Source of the DNA: JBFELO01 sp041552055
GTDB lineage: Bacteria; Acidobacteriota; Thermoanaerobaculia; Thermoanaerobaculales; Sulfomarinibacteraceae
Direction: 5' to 3'
Assembly: GCA_041552055.1 (NCBI GenBank)
Contig: JBFELO010000002.1
Span: forward strand, 32,698 to 96,697
Length of the DNA stretch: 64,000 bases
Position 1 is the stretch's first letter; each line of letters opens with the position of its first letter. Positions 26,058 through 34,715 of this stretch are shown here, in pieces. The translations under genes were made by a program, and so were the position numbers. The notes below the pieces were generated by a model, which saw nothing but the letters and a program-made list of their open reading frames with translations, was not told the origin of the DNA and ran no database searches.

Positions 26058-27896
26058 ATGATGAAACACTTCACGACATTGTTGGTGGTAGGTCTCACGC
26101 TTACCTGCGCCCTTCCGACCGGCGCCGAGGACTACGGTACGCCGCTTTCAAACCTGTACGCCCGCACCCGCACCGACCTGAGCGGCCCGTGGCGGTACAT
26201 CGTCGATCCCCTGCAGAGCGGCCGTGTCACCGACAAGGGCACGCGCTATCCCTTCCCGCTCGACATCAAGCAGCAGCCTGGCGGCACCCTGGTCGAGTTC
26301 GACTGGGACCAGCAGGCATCGATCGTCGTCTCGCAGGACTGGAACAGCCAGATCGAGGCACTCGAGTTCTACACCGGTCTGGTCTGGTACCGGCGCACCT
26401 TTGACTTCTTCCCTCAGGACGAACGGAGGTACTTCCTGTACTTCGAGGCCGCAAACTACCACACCACCGTGTACTTGAACGCGGAGAAGATAGGCGAGCA
26501 TGAGGGTGGCTTCACCCCGTTCGCGTTCGAGATCACCGACCGCGTGCACAAGGGGCGCAACTCGCTGGTTGTGGGCGTCGACAACACGCACACGTCGGAG
26601 ACTATCCCCGAACTGGCCTACGACTGGTGGAACTACGGTGGGATCACCCGCCCGGTGCACATCGTCGACGTGCCCGAGACCTACATTCACGACCTTTGGA
26701 TAGCGTACAGCGCGGAGAACGGCGGCGTGCTCACCGGGTCGCTCTTGCTGGACGGGACGCAACAGGCGAACACCGAGGTGCGGATCGAGATCCCCGAGCT
26801 GAACATTGCCGAAACTGTTCACACCGCAGATGACGGCGTCACCACCTTCGAGATCTCGCCGCCCCCGATCGAGTTGTGGTCGCCGGAGCACCCGAGGCTG
26901 TACACCGTCACCGTCTCCTCGGCACTCGACAGCGTCTCGGACCAGGTCGGTTTCCGAACCGTTGCCACCCACGGCCACGACATCCTTCTCAACGGCGAAC
27001 CGATATTCCTCCACGGCATCTCGATTCATGAGGAACCGATCGGTCCGGTTGGTCGTCGCGGCCTCGACTGGAAGACCGCAGAGCAACTTCTCAGGCTGGC
27101 ACGAGACGAGCTCGGCTGCAACTTCGTCCGACTCGCCCACTACCCCCACTCGGAGAAGATGACCCGGCTCGCCGACCGTCTCGGCCTGCTGGTGTGGAGC
27201 GAGGTCCCGGTCTACTGGGCGATTGCATACACCAACGAGCATACCCGCGACGTGGCGGTGAACATGGTCACCGAGAACGTGATGCGGGACCGAAACCGCG
27301 CTTCCGTCATCGTTTGGAGTGTCGCGAACGAAACTCCGATCCATGACGAGCGGGGTGCGTTCCTCGGCGCCATGATCGATCGGGTGCGAACGCTCGATCC
27401 GACCAGGCTGGTGTCGGCGGCGCTCGATCGCACGACCAAGGAAGGCGACACGATCATTATCGACGACCCCTTGGGCGAGCGCCTCGATCTGCTGGCGGTG
27501 AACGAATATGAGGGCTGGTACGGCAGCCGCTCCATCGACGACATCACGAATCTCCGGTGGGAGACGCCCTACGAAAAGCCAATGATCTTCTCCGAGTTCG
27601 GTGCCGGCGCGCTGTTCGGATTTCACGGTCCCAAGCACGAGCGGTGGACCGAGGAATACCAGCAGCACTTCTATCACCAGACCTTGAAGATGACCGAATC
27701 GATTCCTTTCTTGCGCGGTGCCTCGCCGTGGATCTTGAAGGACTTTCGCTCACCGCGCCGGTTCCACGGCCTGTACCAGAACTTCTGGAACCGAAAGGGC
27801 CTGGTGTCCGAGACGGGCGAGAAGAAGCTCGCCTTCTTCGTGCTGCGGGACTGGTACGCGACGATCAAGGCTGCTCATTCGGCAGGTGGGTCATGA
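26058..27896 (+). CDS. Exported GH2 glycosidase, beta-glucuronidase/beta-galactosidase type
   Basis: The 612-residue protein has a signal peptide, a sugar-binding jelly-roll domain (about 45-210, with YLNAEKIGEHEGGFTPF), an Ig-like domain and a TIM barrel. Catalytic acid Glu425 lies in WSVANETP and nucleophile Glu513 in IFSEFGAGA. The SEFG context and compact size fit beta-glucuronidases, in keeping with the neighbouring uronate isomerase and TRAP importer. Sequence alone does not separate beta-glucuronidase from beta-galactosidase. GAGGGGG precedes the start. The stop overlaps the next ATG. Confidence 0.9.
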   Translation: MMKHFTTLLVVGLTLTCALPTGAEDYGTPLSNLYARTRTDLSGPWRYIVDPLQSGRVTDKGTRYPFPLDIKQQPGGTLVEFDWDQQASIVVSQDWNSQIEALEFYTGLVWYRRTFDFFPQDERRYFLYFEAANYHTTVYLNAEKIGEHEGGFTPFAFEITDRVHKGRNSLVVGVDNTHTSETIPELAYDWWNYGGITRPVHIVDVPETYIHDLWIAYSAENGGVLTGSLLLDGTQQANTEVRIEIPELNIAETVHTADDGVTTFEISPPPIELWSPEHPRLYTVTVSSALDSVSDQVGFRTVATHGHDILLNGEPIFLHGISIHEEPIGPVGRRGLDWKTAEQLLRLARDELGCNFVRLAHYPHSEKMTRLADRLGLLVWSEVPVYWAIAYTNEHTRDVAVNMVTENVMRDRNRASVIVWSVANETPIHDERGAFLGAMIDRVRTLDPTRLVSAALDRTTKEGDTIIIDDPLGERLDLLAVNEYEGWYGSRSIDDITNLRWETPYEKPMIFSEFGAGALFGFHGPKHERWTEEYQQHFYHQTLKMTESIPFLRGASPWILKDFRSPRRFHGLYQNFWNRKGLVSETGEKKLAFFVLRDWYATIKAAHSAGGS

Positions 27897-28612
27897 ACCC
27901 GCTCGAGGGCCAGGTGGCGGTGATTACCGGCGCCTCCAGTGGCATCGGTCGTGGCGTCGCGCATGAACTGGATGCAGCCGGGATGCGACTGGTCCTGACG
28001 GCACGCCGCGCAAATCGACTGGAATCGCTGGCGGACGAGCTCGAGAGTGTTGCCGTGGTGGTGGGCGACGTCACCCATGAGGACATGCCTCGGCGCCTGA
28101 TCGACGCGGCCCTCGAATCGTTCGGACGCTGTGACGTGTTTTTGAACAACGCCGGCATCATGGACACCGGCCCGATCGACAACGTCGACGTCGATCGTCT
28201 GTGCCGCAACGTCCGGGTAAACTTCGAGGCGGCGGTGCGAATCGCCTATGCGGCGCTGCGACAGTTCAAGGCCCAGGGTTCCGGCTATCTGATCAACACC
28301 TCCAGCATCCTCGGCACCAAGGTGCGGCCGACCGCGGGTGTCTACGCCGGTACCAAGTACGGCATCGAGGCCCTCACTGAGGCGCTTCGAATTGAAGTGG
28401 CGGGAACCGGAATTCGGGTGGGCTGCATCGAACCGGGACTCGTGATGACAGAGCTGCAGGACCACTTCGAGGTCCATCCACGCGACATGCTGGGTATCGA
28501 GCGGCCACTCGAACCGGCAGACATCGCTCGTGTGGTGCGGTTCATGCTCGAGCAACCGCCCCACGTCGTCATCCCGCGCATCATGGTCCTGCCAACGGAG
28601 CAGCCGATGTAG
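27893..28612 (+). CDS. SDR-family oxidoreductase
   Basis: The 239-residue classical short-chain dehydrogenase shows TGASSGIGRGV, NNAGIMD, active-site Ser in NTSSILG and YAGTKYGIEAL, then PGLVMTEL. The strand ending LTARR carries an Arg that favours NADP(H). It overlaps the GH2 stop (ATGA), so the two are translationally coupled. The substrate could be a uronate, a sugar or a released aglycone; this second SDR of the locus differs clearly from the one at 19585. Confidence 0.88.
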   Translation: MNPLEGQVAVITGASSGIGRGVAHELDAAGMRLVLTARRANRLESLADELESVAVVVGDVTHEDMPRRLIDAALESFGRCDVFLNNAGIMDTGPIDNVDVDRLCRNVRVNFEAAVRIAYAALRQFKAQGSGYLINTSSILGTKVRPTAGVYAGTKYGIEALTEALRIEVAGTGIRVGCIEPGLVMTELQDHFEVHPRDMLGIERPLEPADIARVVRFMLEQPPHVVIPRIMVLPTEQPM

Positions 28613-28763
28613 GTACAGGGAATGATGCAAAGACTCACGATTGAGCTATGAATCGGATCCTCGAAACATTGACGACTGACAGCGAAAGTCGACGGCATCG
28701 GTCGCGTTCCACCGGTGCGTTGCAGCCTCGACTCGTCCGTAACTGACAGGAGGTCGTCCCCAC

Positions 28764-30149
28764 ATGAGTGACAGACGCGAACCCTCATTCCTCGGAGAGA
28801 ACCATCTGCTGGGCTCCCCAATCGCGTGCACGCTATTCGAAAAGATACGGAATCTCCCGATAGTCGACGCCCACAATCACGCGGACGTTTCCGAAATCGT
28901 GGACAACCGGCCCTGGAGCGATTTCTGGCAGGTGGAGGGCGCCGTCGACCACTACGTGTGGGAGATGATGCGCAGGCGCGGGGTTCCAGAGGAGAAGATC
29001 ACCGGAGGGGCCTCGAATCACGAGAAGTGGCTGGCGCTGGCAGATGTCTTTCCGCAACTCGTGGGCAACCCCATCTACGAGTGGATCCACCTCGACCTCA
29101 AACGTCGGTTCGGCATCGACGAGGTGATCCGGCCGTCCAGTGCGGAGGCGATCTGGCAGGAGACTTCGGCCAGGCTGGCCGAACCCGAGATGCGGCCTCA
29201 GCAGGTCCTCGAGGCCATGCAGGTGGAGGTCATGTGCACCACCGACGACCCAACGGTGCACCTGCCCCACCACGAACGCGCGCGGGATGAGCTCGCCCAG
29301 CTCCGAATCCTGCCGACCTGGCGGCCTGACAAGGCGATGAATATCGAGTTGGACTCCTGGCGGCCGCTGGTCGACCGACTGGGGCGGGAGACCGAGTTCG
29401 ATACCTCGACGCTCGAGGGTTTCGAGCGGGCCCTGACGGCGACGCACGAGTACTTCCGGCACATGGGCTGTGTGGCAAGTGACCACGGGCTGACCGTGCC
29501 GTGGGGGCACCGTGTTGATCAAGCCAAGGCGGCGGCCGTTCACGCCAGCGCCTTCGCAGGGCACCGGCCCGACCACGACGACGTGGCCGACTACCAGGCC
29601 TACATGATGCGTTTCTTCGCACACCTGAACGCCGACGCCGACTGGGTCATGCAGCTGCACATCGGCGCGGTACGCGACTATCGCGACCGGCTGTTCGACA
29701 CACTCGGTCAGGACTCCGGCGGCGACGTGTCCGATCAGCAGATCCCGATTGTCGAGCCGTTAGGCCAGTTTCTCAACACCTTCGACGGCCGCCTGCAGGT
29801 CGTGCTCTACTGCCTCGACCCCAGCCACCAGCCCTCACTGACCACAGTCGCCCGAGCATTCCCAAGCGTCAGCCTTGGAGTGCCGTGGTGGTTCAACGAC
29901 AGCCCCTTCGGAATCGAGACACACCTGCGGTACATCGCCTCGGTCGATCTGCTCGCCAACTCGGCCGGCATGGTCACCGACTCACGCAAGCTGATTTCGT
30001 TCGGCTCTCGGACCGAAGTGTTCCGGCGCGTGCTGTGCGACGTCGTCGGCGAGATGGCGGAGCGTGGTCGGACCCCGATTCCCGAGGCAATCGACCTCGT
30101 GACGGCGGTCGCCTACGACCGACCGAAGGCGTTGTTCTTCGGCGGCTGA
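28764..30149 (+). CDS. uxaC: Uronate isomerase
   Basis: The 461-residue amidohydrolase-superfamily enzyme interconverts D-glucuronate and D-fructuronate (and D-galacturonate and D-tagaturonate), the first cytoplasmic step of hexuronate breakdown. The metal-binding DAHNH motif is at 35-39. Other family landmarks are HEKWLALA, CTTDDP, HIGAVRDY and VPWWFNDSPFGIE. AGGAGG lies 10 bases before the ATG. It follows the GH2-SDR pair by 151 bases. uxuA, kdgK and the aldolase are not in this window. Confidence 0.95.
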   Translation: MSDRREPSFLGENHLLGSPIACTLFEKIRNLPIVDAHNHADVSEIVDNRPWSDFWQVEGAVDHYVWEMMRRRGVPEEKITGGASNHEKWLALADVFPQLVGNPIYEWIHLDLKRRFGIDEVIRPSSAEAIWQETSARLAEPEMRPQQVLEAMQVEVMCTTDDPTVHLPHHERARDELAQLRILPTWRPDKAMNIELDSWRPLVDRLGRETEFDTSTLEGFERALTATHEYFRHMGCVASDHGLTVPWGHRVDQAKAAAVHASAFAGHRPDHDDVADYQAYMMRFFAHLNADADWVMQLHIGAVRDYRDRLFDTLGQDSGGDVSDQQIPIVEPLGQFLNTFDGRLQVVLYCLDPSHQPSLTTVARAFPSVSLGVPWWFNDSPFGIETHLRYIASVDLLANSAGMVTDSRKLISFGSRTEVFRRVLCDVVGEMAERGRTPIPEAIDLVTAVAYDRPKALFFGG

Positions 30150-30414
30150 ACTGTCGCAATGTTGTCCGCCGCTCATCCACCCCACGTCGACGACCGTCCC
30201 TCATATGCGCCGGCGGCGTGTCGCGCACGCGCTGACCTCGAGCCGGTCTCATCCCGTGGAGTCAAAGGTAGAATCACGACATCGAATGCGTTCCTGGCCG
30301 CGTGCCGTCGAGTTGGTGCGATCCGGTGATCATCACAGGTTTCGTGACGAGCCTGAAACGCCGTGCAGTGCGCACGGACTCAACGAGAAGGCAGGTGTGA
30401 TGGAGGGCCGAGTG

Positions 30415-32511
30415 ATGCGCGGGATCAGCAGATGGACCGTGGTGCTCGCCGCCGTCGTGGCGGTTGCAGCGGAGATTGGAGTGGGGCAGGACGTGCTGTT
30501 TCCGCTCACGCTCAAGCTCGAATCCGAGAACCTCCAACGCCCTCTGGTGTTTCTCGATCGATCACCCCGTGCGGGGGGCTCGTTCTGGTACCGCACGGCG
30601 GGCGGGACGTTCTACCTGAACAGCAGTCCGGCTGAACTCGCGCAGATCGCGGGGGGGTTCGAAGGTACGTGGCGCACCTCTGACGGCCGAACCGCGAGCG
30701 CCACGGTCACGCCGGTGGGCGAGGATTTCGTGCTCGAGCTGTCGGCACAACCTGATCACGACGTGCTCGGCTGGGGAATCGCCGTGCAGGCTGCGTCAGA
30801 CGAGTTCTTCACCGGGGCTTTCGAGCGGACAGTCGACGGCGACCAGCGAGAGTCGTGGCGCGAGGCGATCACCGAGGCGATGGACCTGCACGGACAGAGG
30901 ATCGACGTGCTGATCCGTCCGACGCTGTCGTTGTACGCTCCCTTCTTCCTTTCTTCAGCCGGCTACGGGATGTTCTTCGACACGACTTGGCCCGGAGTTT
31001 ACGACTTCTGCCACACGACCGATGACCAGGTGACTCTCTATCACGAGGGGCCCTCCCTTCGCGTCGAGATCTACACCGGAGACCCCGCCTCGGTGGTTCA
31101 GAAGCACTCGCTCCGCGCGGGCCCACCCGTTCTGCCCCCGAAGTGGGTGTTCCGGCCGTGGCGGTGGCGCGACGAGCACCGGCACCTCACCACGTACTAC
31201 GACGGGACGCCGGTGACGGCGCCGTACAACAGCGAGGTGGTCGAGGACGTGCTGATGATGGAGGCGCTCGACATTCCGCTCGGCGTGTACTGGGTTGATC
31301 GTCCATGGGCTGTCGGCCCGATGGGCTATGACGACTTTCAGTGGGATCCCGAACGATTCCCGGCTGCCGTGCAAATGATCGAATGGCTCAATTCCAGGGG
31401 CGTCGAGTTCGCGCTGTGGATCGCTCCGTGGGTGATGGGTGACATGGCGAACATGGCTCTCCGCCAGGGTTACACCCTCGCGGGCCAGAAGAAGCGCGTC
31501 CAGGACGTCACCCCCAGAGTCCTGCTCGATTTCACGAATCCCGAGGCAGTGAAGTGGTGGCAGGAGGTGGGGCTTCGTCCGATCCTCGAATCTGGGGTAA
31601 AGGCTTTCAAGATGGATCGAGCAGAGGAACTCGTGCCGGACAGCAGGGAGTTCCAGGCGTTCGACGGCCGCACCACCCGCGAGATCCACAACGAGTATCC
31701 GGTCCAGTACGTGAGGGCGGCCTGGGAAATCGCCCACGAGGTGCACGGCGACGACATCGCGATGATGCCACGTGCGGCCTTCACCGGATCGAGCCGCTAC
31801 GGCGTATTCTGGGGCGGCGACATTGGATCGCCAGCTGAGGGTTTGCGGGCGGCCATCATCGCCGGTCTGCGATCGGCGGTGATCGGCTACCCGATCTGGG
31901 GCTCGGACACCGGCGGCTACTGGCAGGCCGAGCTGGACCGGGAGGTGACCGCACGCTGGCTGGCGTTCTCGGCATTCTGCCCGATCATGGAGGTGGGTCC
32001 GACGGAGAACCGCGGCTTCTGGGACATGAAGCGAGACCCGCACTATGACACCGAGTTGATCGCCATTTGGCGGTTGTACTCGATCATTCACGAACGTCTC
32101 GGCGAGTACAGCCATCAACAAGCGGTGACCGCCCACAACACCGGCATGCCGATCATGCGCCCGTTGTTCCTGGTCTATCCGGACCAGCCGGAGGCCTGGC
32201 GGGACTGGCAGACATACCTGTACGGGCCCGACATTCTGGTCTCGGCCATATGGCGCAAGGGCACGACGGAGCACACGCTCTACCTGCCGTCGGGTGAGCG
32301 GTGGATCGACGCCTGGACCGGGCAGACCCACGACGGCGGCCGATCCCTGACCGTGCCGGCACCGCTGTACAAGATTCCGCTCTTCGTCCGCGAGGGCGCC
32401 GAGATCCACTACGGCACGCTGCTCGAAAAGGTGTGGGTGGAGTCACTGAAGATCGCCCGCAACCCACCAGACCTCGAAGCGCTGCAGGAGTCGGCGCGGT
32501 GGACTCCGTGA
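30415..32511 (+). CDS. Exported GH31-family alpha-glycosidase
   Basis: The 698-residue protein starts with a signal peptide (hydrophobic about 8-25). The GH31 barrel has WVDRPW and nucleophile Asp401 in FKMDRAEE, with acid/base Asp469 in WGGDI. FWGGDIGS, GSDTGGYW and FCPIMEVGP are typical. The -1 subsite sequence (KMDRAEE rather than KTDFGE) points to a subfamily with a charged or unusual substrate; linkage to uronate genes suggests a glycan with uronic acid. The ATG at 30415 is chosen over 30400 because GGAGGG lies 7 bases upstream. Confidence 0.9.
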   Translation: MRGISRWTVVLAAVVAVAAEIGVGQDVLFPLTLKLESENLQRPLVFLDRSPRAGGSFWYRTAGGTFYLNSSPAELAQIAGGFEGTWRTSDGRTASATVTPVGEDFVLELSAQPDHDVLGWGIAVQAASDEFFTGAFERTVDGDQRESWREAITEAMDLHGQRIDVLIRPTLSLYAPFFLSSAGYGMFFDTTWPGVYDFCHTTDDQVTLYHEGPSLRVEIYTGDPASVVQKHSLRAGPPVLPPKWVFRPWRWRDEHRHLTTYYDGTPVTAPYNSEVVEDVLMMEALDIPLGVYWVDRPWAVGPMGYDDFQWDPERFPAAVQMIEWLNSRGVEFALWIAPWVMGDMANMALRQGYTLAGQKKRVQDVTPRVLLDFTNPEAVKWWQEVGLRPILESGVKAFKMDRAEELVPDSREFQAFDGRTTREIHNEYPVQYVRAAWEIAHEVHGDDIAMMPRAAFTGSSRYGVFWGGDIGSPAEGLRAAIIAGLRSAVIGYPIWGSDTGGYWQAELDREVTARWLAFSAFCPIMEVGPTENRGFWDMKRDPHYDTELIAIWRLYSIIHERLGEYSHQQAVTAHNTGMPIMRPLFLVYPDQPEAWRDWQTYLYGPDILVSAIWRKGTTEHTLYLPSGERWIDAWTGQTHDGGRSLTVPAPLYKIPLFVREGAEIHYGTLLEKVWVESLKIARNPPDLEALQESARWTP

Positions 32512-32669
32512 CCGGTCAGAGTTTGTCTCGACAGCGACGGTCCAAGGAGCCGAATCGAGCCGACGGGGCGTGACGCAGGCCCTTGCGTGAGTTGCGGCGA
32601 ACGATCACGCCGGCACCACCCTCCGCGTGACGCAACGACCCACACCGCGTGTCCGTGAGACCCGCGCGT

Positions 32670-32693
32670 AGACGCCTGACGCCATGAGCGTCT
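32670..32693. promoter_or_regulatory. Dyad AGACGC-N12-GCGTCT, possible enhancer or terminator
   Basis: Perfect 6-base arms are separated by 12 bases. It lies about 130 bases upstream of the predicted sigma-54 start site, a normal distance for an activator binding site. It could instead be the terminator of the GH31 gene, since two T residues follow. An AT-rich stretch (32711-32757) with an IHF-like TATCAA lies between it and the promoter. Confidence 0.4.
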
Positions 32694-32784
32694 TTCGCAG
32701 GTGACACCGACATTAAAATACTAAATGACTATATCAAAATAGTTTATTTTTCTTCGCGACGGCAAACCCGTCTGCCAGTCCCGA

Positions 32785-32802
32785 TTGGCACGACCCTTGC
32801 CA
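32785..32802 (+). promoter_or_regulatory. Sigma-54 promoter (-24/-12)
   Basis: TTGGCACGACCCTTGCCA matches the consensus TGGCACG-N4-TTGC fully, with GG at 32787-32788 and GC at 32799-32800 spaced by 10 bases. Transcription should start near 32812, about 42 bases before the ATG of the ferritin-like gene. It requires an activator ATPase not encoded here. Confidence 0.88.
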
Positions 32803-32853
32803 TGGAACGGTGAGACGAACGCGGCGACCCGCCGCGAAAACAGGAGGCTCACG

Positions 32854-33741
32854 ATGCGAATTCGAATCCTGCCGGTGATCATGGCCGCCATCACACTGCT
32901 ACTGGCGACGACCGGCCAGGCCCAGGCACCCCGGAGGCAGATGGGAGGAGGCTGCGGTCAGGCGCTGATCGAGCGCTTCGAGCTGCTGGTTCCCGAGGAT
33001 CTCGACGCGGACGCGGTCGCACAGATCGTCTACCTCAAGGAGGAGGAGAAGCTGGCGCGCGACGTCTACGCAGCCCTGTCGCTGGAGTACGACGTTCCGA
33101 TCTTCTCCAACATCGCACGCTCCGAGCAGCGGCACATGCGGCAGGTGGATCTGCTGATCGTGCGCTACAGCCTCGACGACCCGGTCGTCGACGATACGAT
33201 CGGTGTCTTCACCAACCCCGATCTCGCCACACTGTACGGCGACCTCGTGGCGACCGGCAAGCGGTCGCTGGAGGACGCGCTGTGGGTCGGCGCCACCATC
33301 GAGGACCTCGACCTCGCGGACCTGTACGACCTGATCGATACCACCGACAGCCTTGACGTGGCGCTGATTGCACAGAACCTTTCCGCCGGTTCACGCAACC
33401 ACCTGCGCGCCTTCGCCCGTCAGCTCGAGCCGCAGGGCATCGCGTACGAGGCACAATACCTCGACCCTTCGGTGGTCGAGGATATCCTCGAGTCCGAGCA
33501 CGAAAGGGGGGTTGTCTATGACGAGTTTGGCGACGTGCTGGCCGACTGCGGCGGCCGTCGGTCCGCGGGACTCGGCAGCAACCACAATGGCGGTGCCAAC
33601 AACGGCGGCCGCAACGGCTACGACAGTGGTCACGACAACGGTGACGGCAACGGCGACTGTGACGGCACCGGCCCACACGGCACTGGCGGCGGTGATTGTG
33701 ACGGCCCTGGTCCGCATGGTACTGGCGGCGGTGGCGGCTGA
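32854..33741 (+). CDS. Exported DUF2202 ferritin-like protein with Gly/Asp/His tail
   Basis: The 295-residue protein has a signal peptide (to about 24) and a DUF2202 ferritin-like four-helix region with EEEKLARDVY (63-72) and SEQRHM (90-95), the E-x2-H pattern of a di-metal site. The last 60 or so residues are a low-complexity Gly/Asn/Asp/His tail with two GDCDG-x-GPHGTGG repeats, rich in Cys and His and possibly metal-binding. AGGAGG lies 6 bases upstream of the ATG. It is driven by a sigma-54 promoter, so expression is conditional, perhaps on metal or nitrogen status. Confidence 0.88.
   Translation: MRIRILPVIMAAITLLLATTGQAQAPRRQMGGGCGQALIERFELLVPEDLDADAVAQIVYLKEEEKLARDVYAALSLEYDVPIFSNIARSEQRHMRQVDLLIVRYSLDDPVVDDTIGVFTNPDLATLYGDLVATGKRSLEDALWVGATIEDLDLADLYDLIDTTDSLDVALIAQNLSAGSRNHLRAFARQLEPQGIAYEAQYLDPSVVEDILESEHERGVVYDEFGDVLADCGGRRSAGLGSNHNGGANNGGRNGYDSGHDNGDGNGDCDGTGPHGTGGGDCDGPGPHGTGGGGG
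33652..33729 (+). repeat. Two 39-base in-frame tandem repeats
   Basis: Both units encode GDCDG[T/P]GPHGTGG. The copies differ at many third codon positions, so the peptide is kept while the DNA has drifted, which argues for selection on the Cys/His/Gly repeat. Confidence 0.8.
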
Positions 33742-33839
33742 TTTCGCCGATCCGACGCGACGCCTCGTCTCTGAACGAATAGCGACTCGCGCCCGGATTC
33801 GCACCGGGCGCATTCCTTTGCGGTACCGAACCACGTGGC

Positions 33840-33905
33840 GGTGCCAGGCACCCCCTAGCTCGAAGCAACTGGCTGGACCCCTACATTTCACGGGTGCCTG
33901 GCATC
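33840..33905. repeat. Inverted repeat with GTGCC-N-GGCAC arms
   Basis: GGTGCCAGGCACCC (33840-33853) faces GGGTGCCTGGCATC (33892-33905), 13 of 14 bases complementary, with a 38-base loop. Each arm is itself a small palindrome. It lies in the 289-base gap before the HAD phosphatase gene and resembles REP-type elements. Confidence 0.65.
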
Positions 33906-34030
33906 GGCTCTGGGATACCTGGGCCCCTGGCGCGGGGGCACTCGTACCTTGTATCTTGAGCCTTGAGCCTCGCTCAAAAACCGTTCCCAGCTTTCTCCGA
34001 ACATGCAATCATCCTCATCAGTAGGATCAC

Positions 34031-34687
34031 ATGCCGTACACCGCCATCATCTTCGACCTTGACGGGACCCTCGTCGAGTCGTTGGGCGACCTGGCCCACT
34101 CCATGAACGAGGTGTTGGAGTCCATGGGCCATCCAACCCATCCCACGGAGCGTTACCGTCGCTTCGTCGGCGATGGCATCGTCACGCTCGCCCGTCGCGC
34201 CCTGCCACCGAATGCGGCTGACCAGGCCTCGGTGGAGGAGGCGGTTCGTCGGATGCGTGAGGTGTACGGCCGCAGGTGTTTGGAGACCACGGCACCGTAC
34301 CCAGGGATTCCCGAGCTGCTGAGAGAGCTGTGTGCCCTCGAGCTGAAGACGGCCGTCCTGTCGAACAAGCCGGACGGGGCAACCAGACAGATAGTGTTTC
34401 GATTGTTCCAGGGGCATGCATTCGATCAGGTACGTGGCGCTCGGTCAGGCTTCCCGCTCAAGCCCGACCCGACCTCGGCTCTCGACCTCCTCTCCGAACT
34501 CGGGGCGCGGCCGGCGGAGGTCTTGTACCTGGGCGACACCAGGACCGACATGCAGACCGGACGGCGCGCCGGTGTGCTCACGGTCGGCGTGACCTGGGGG
34601 TTCCGCGACGAAGACGAGCTTCGAGGCAGCGGCTCCCAACACATCATCCATCACCCGCTCGAGCTCCTCGAGTTATTGCGGGAATGA
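34031..34687 (+). CDS. HAD phosphatase, phosphoglycolate-phosphatase-like
   Basis: The 218-residue protein has the full HAD set: DLDGTLVES at the N-terminus (nucleophile Asp9), an alpha-helical cap domain, VLSNKP (Ser/Thr motif), PLKPDP (Lys) and YLGDTRTDM. The Gph/PGP-like cap and order fit phosphoglycolate phosphatase, but related enzymes act on other sugar phosphates. The PfkB gene starts 29 bases downstream, so they are probably co-transcribed. Confidence 0.88.
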   Translation: MPYTAIIFDLDGTLVESLGDLAHSMNEVLESMGHPTHPTERYRRFVGDGIVTLARRALPPNAADQASVEEAVRRMREVYGRRCLETTAPYPGIPELLRELCALELKTAVLSNKPDGATRQIVFRLFQGHAFDQVRGARSGFPLKPDPTSALDLLSELGARPAEVLYLGDTRTDMQTGRRAGVLTVGVTWGFRDEDELRGSGSQHIIHHPLELLELLRE

Positions 34688-34715
34688 GGGAGTAAGGGGA
34701 TGGCGGAGTGCGAAG

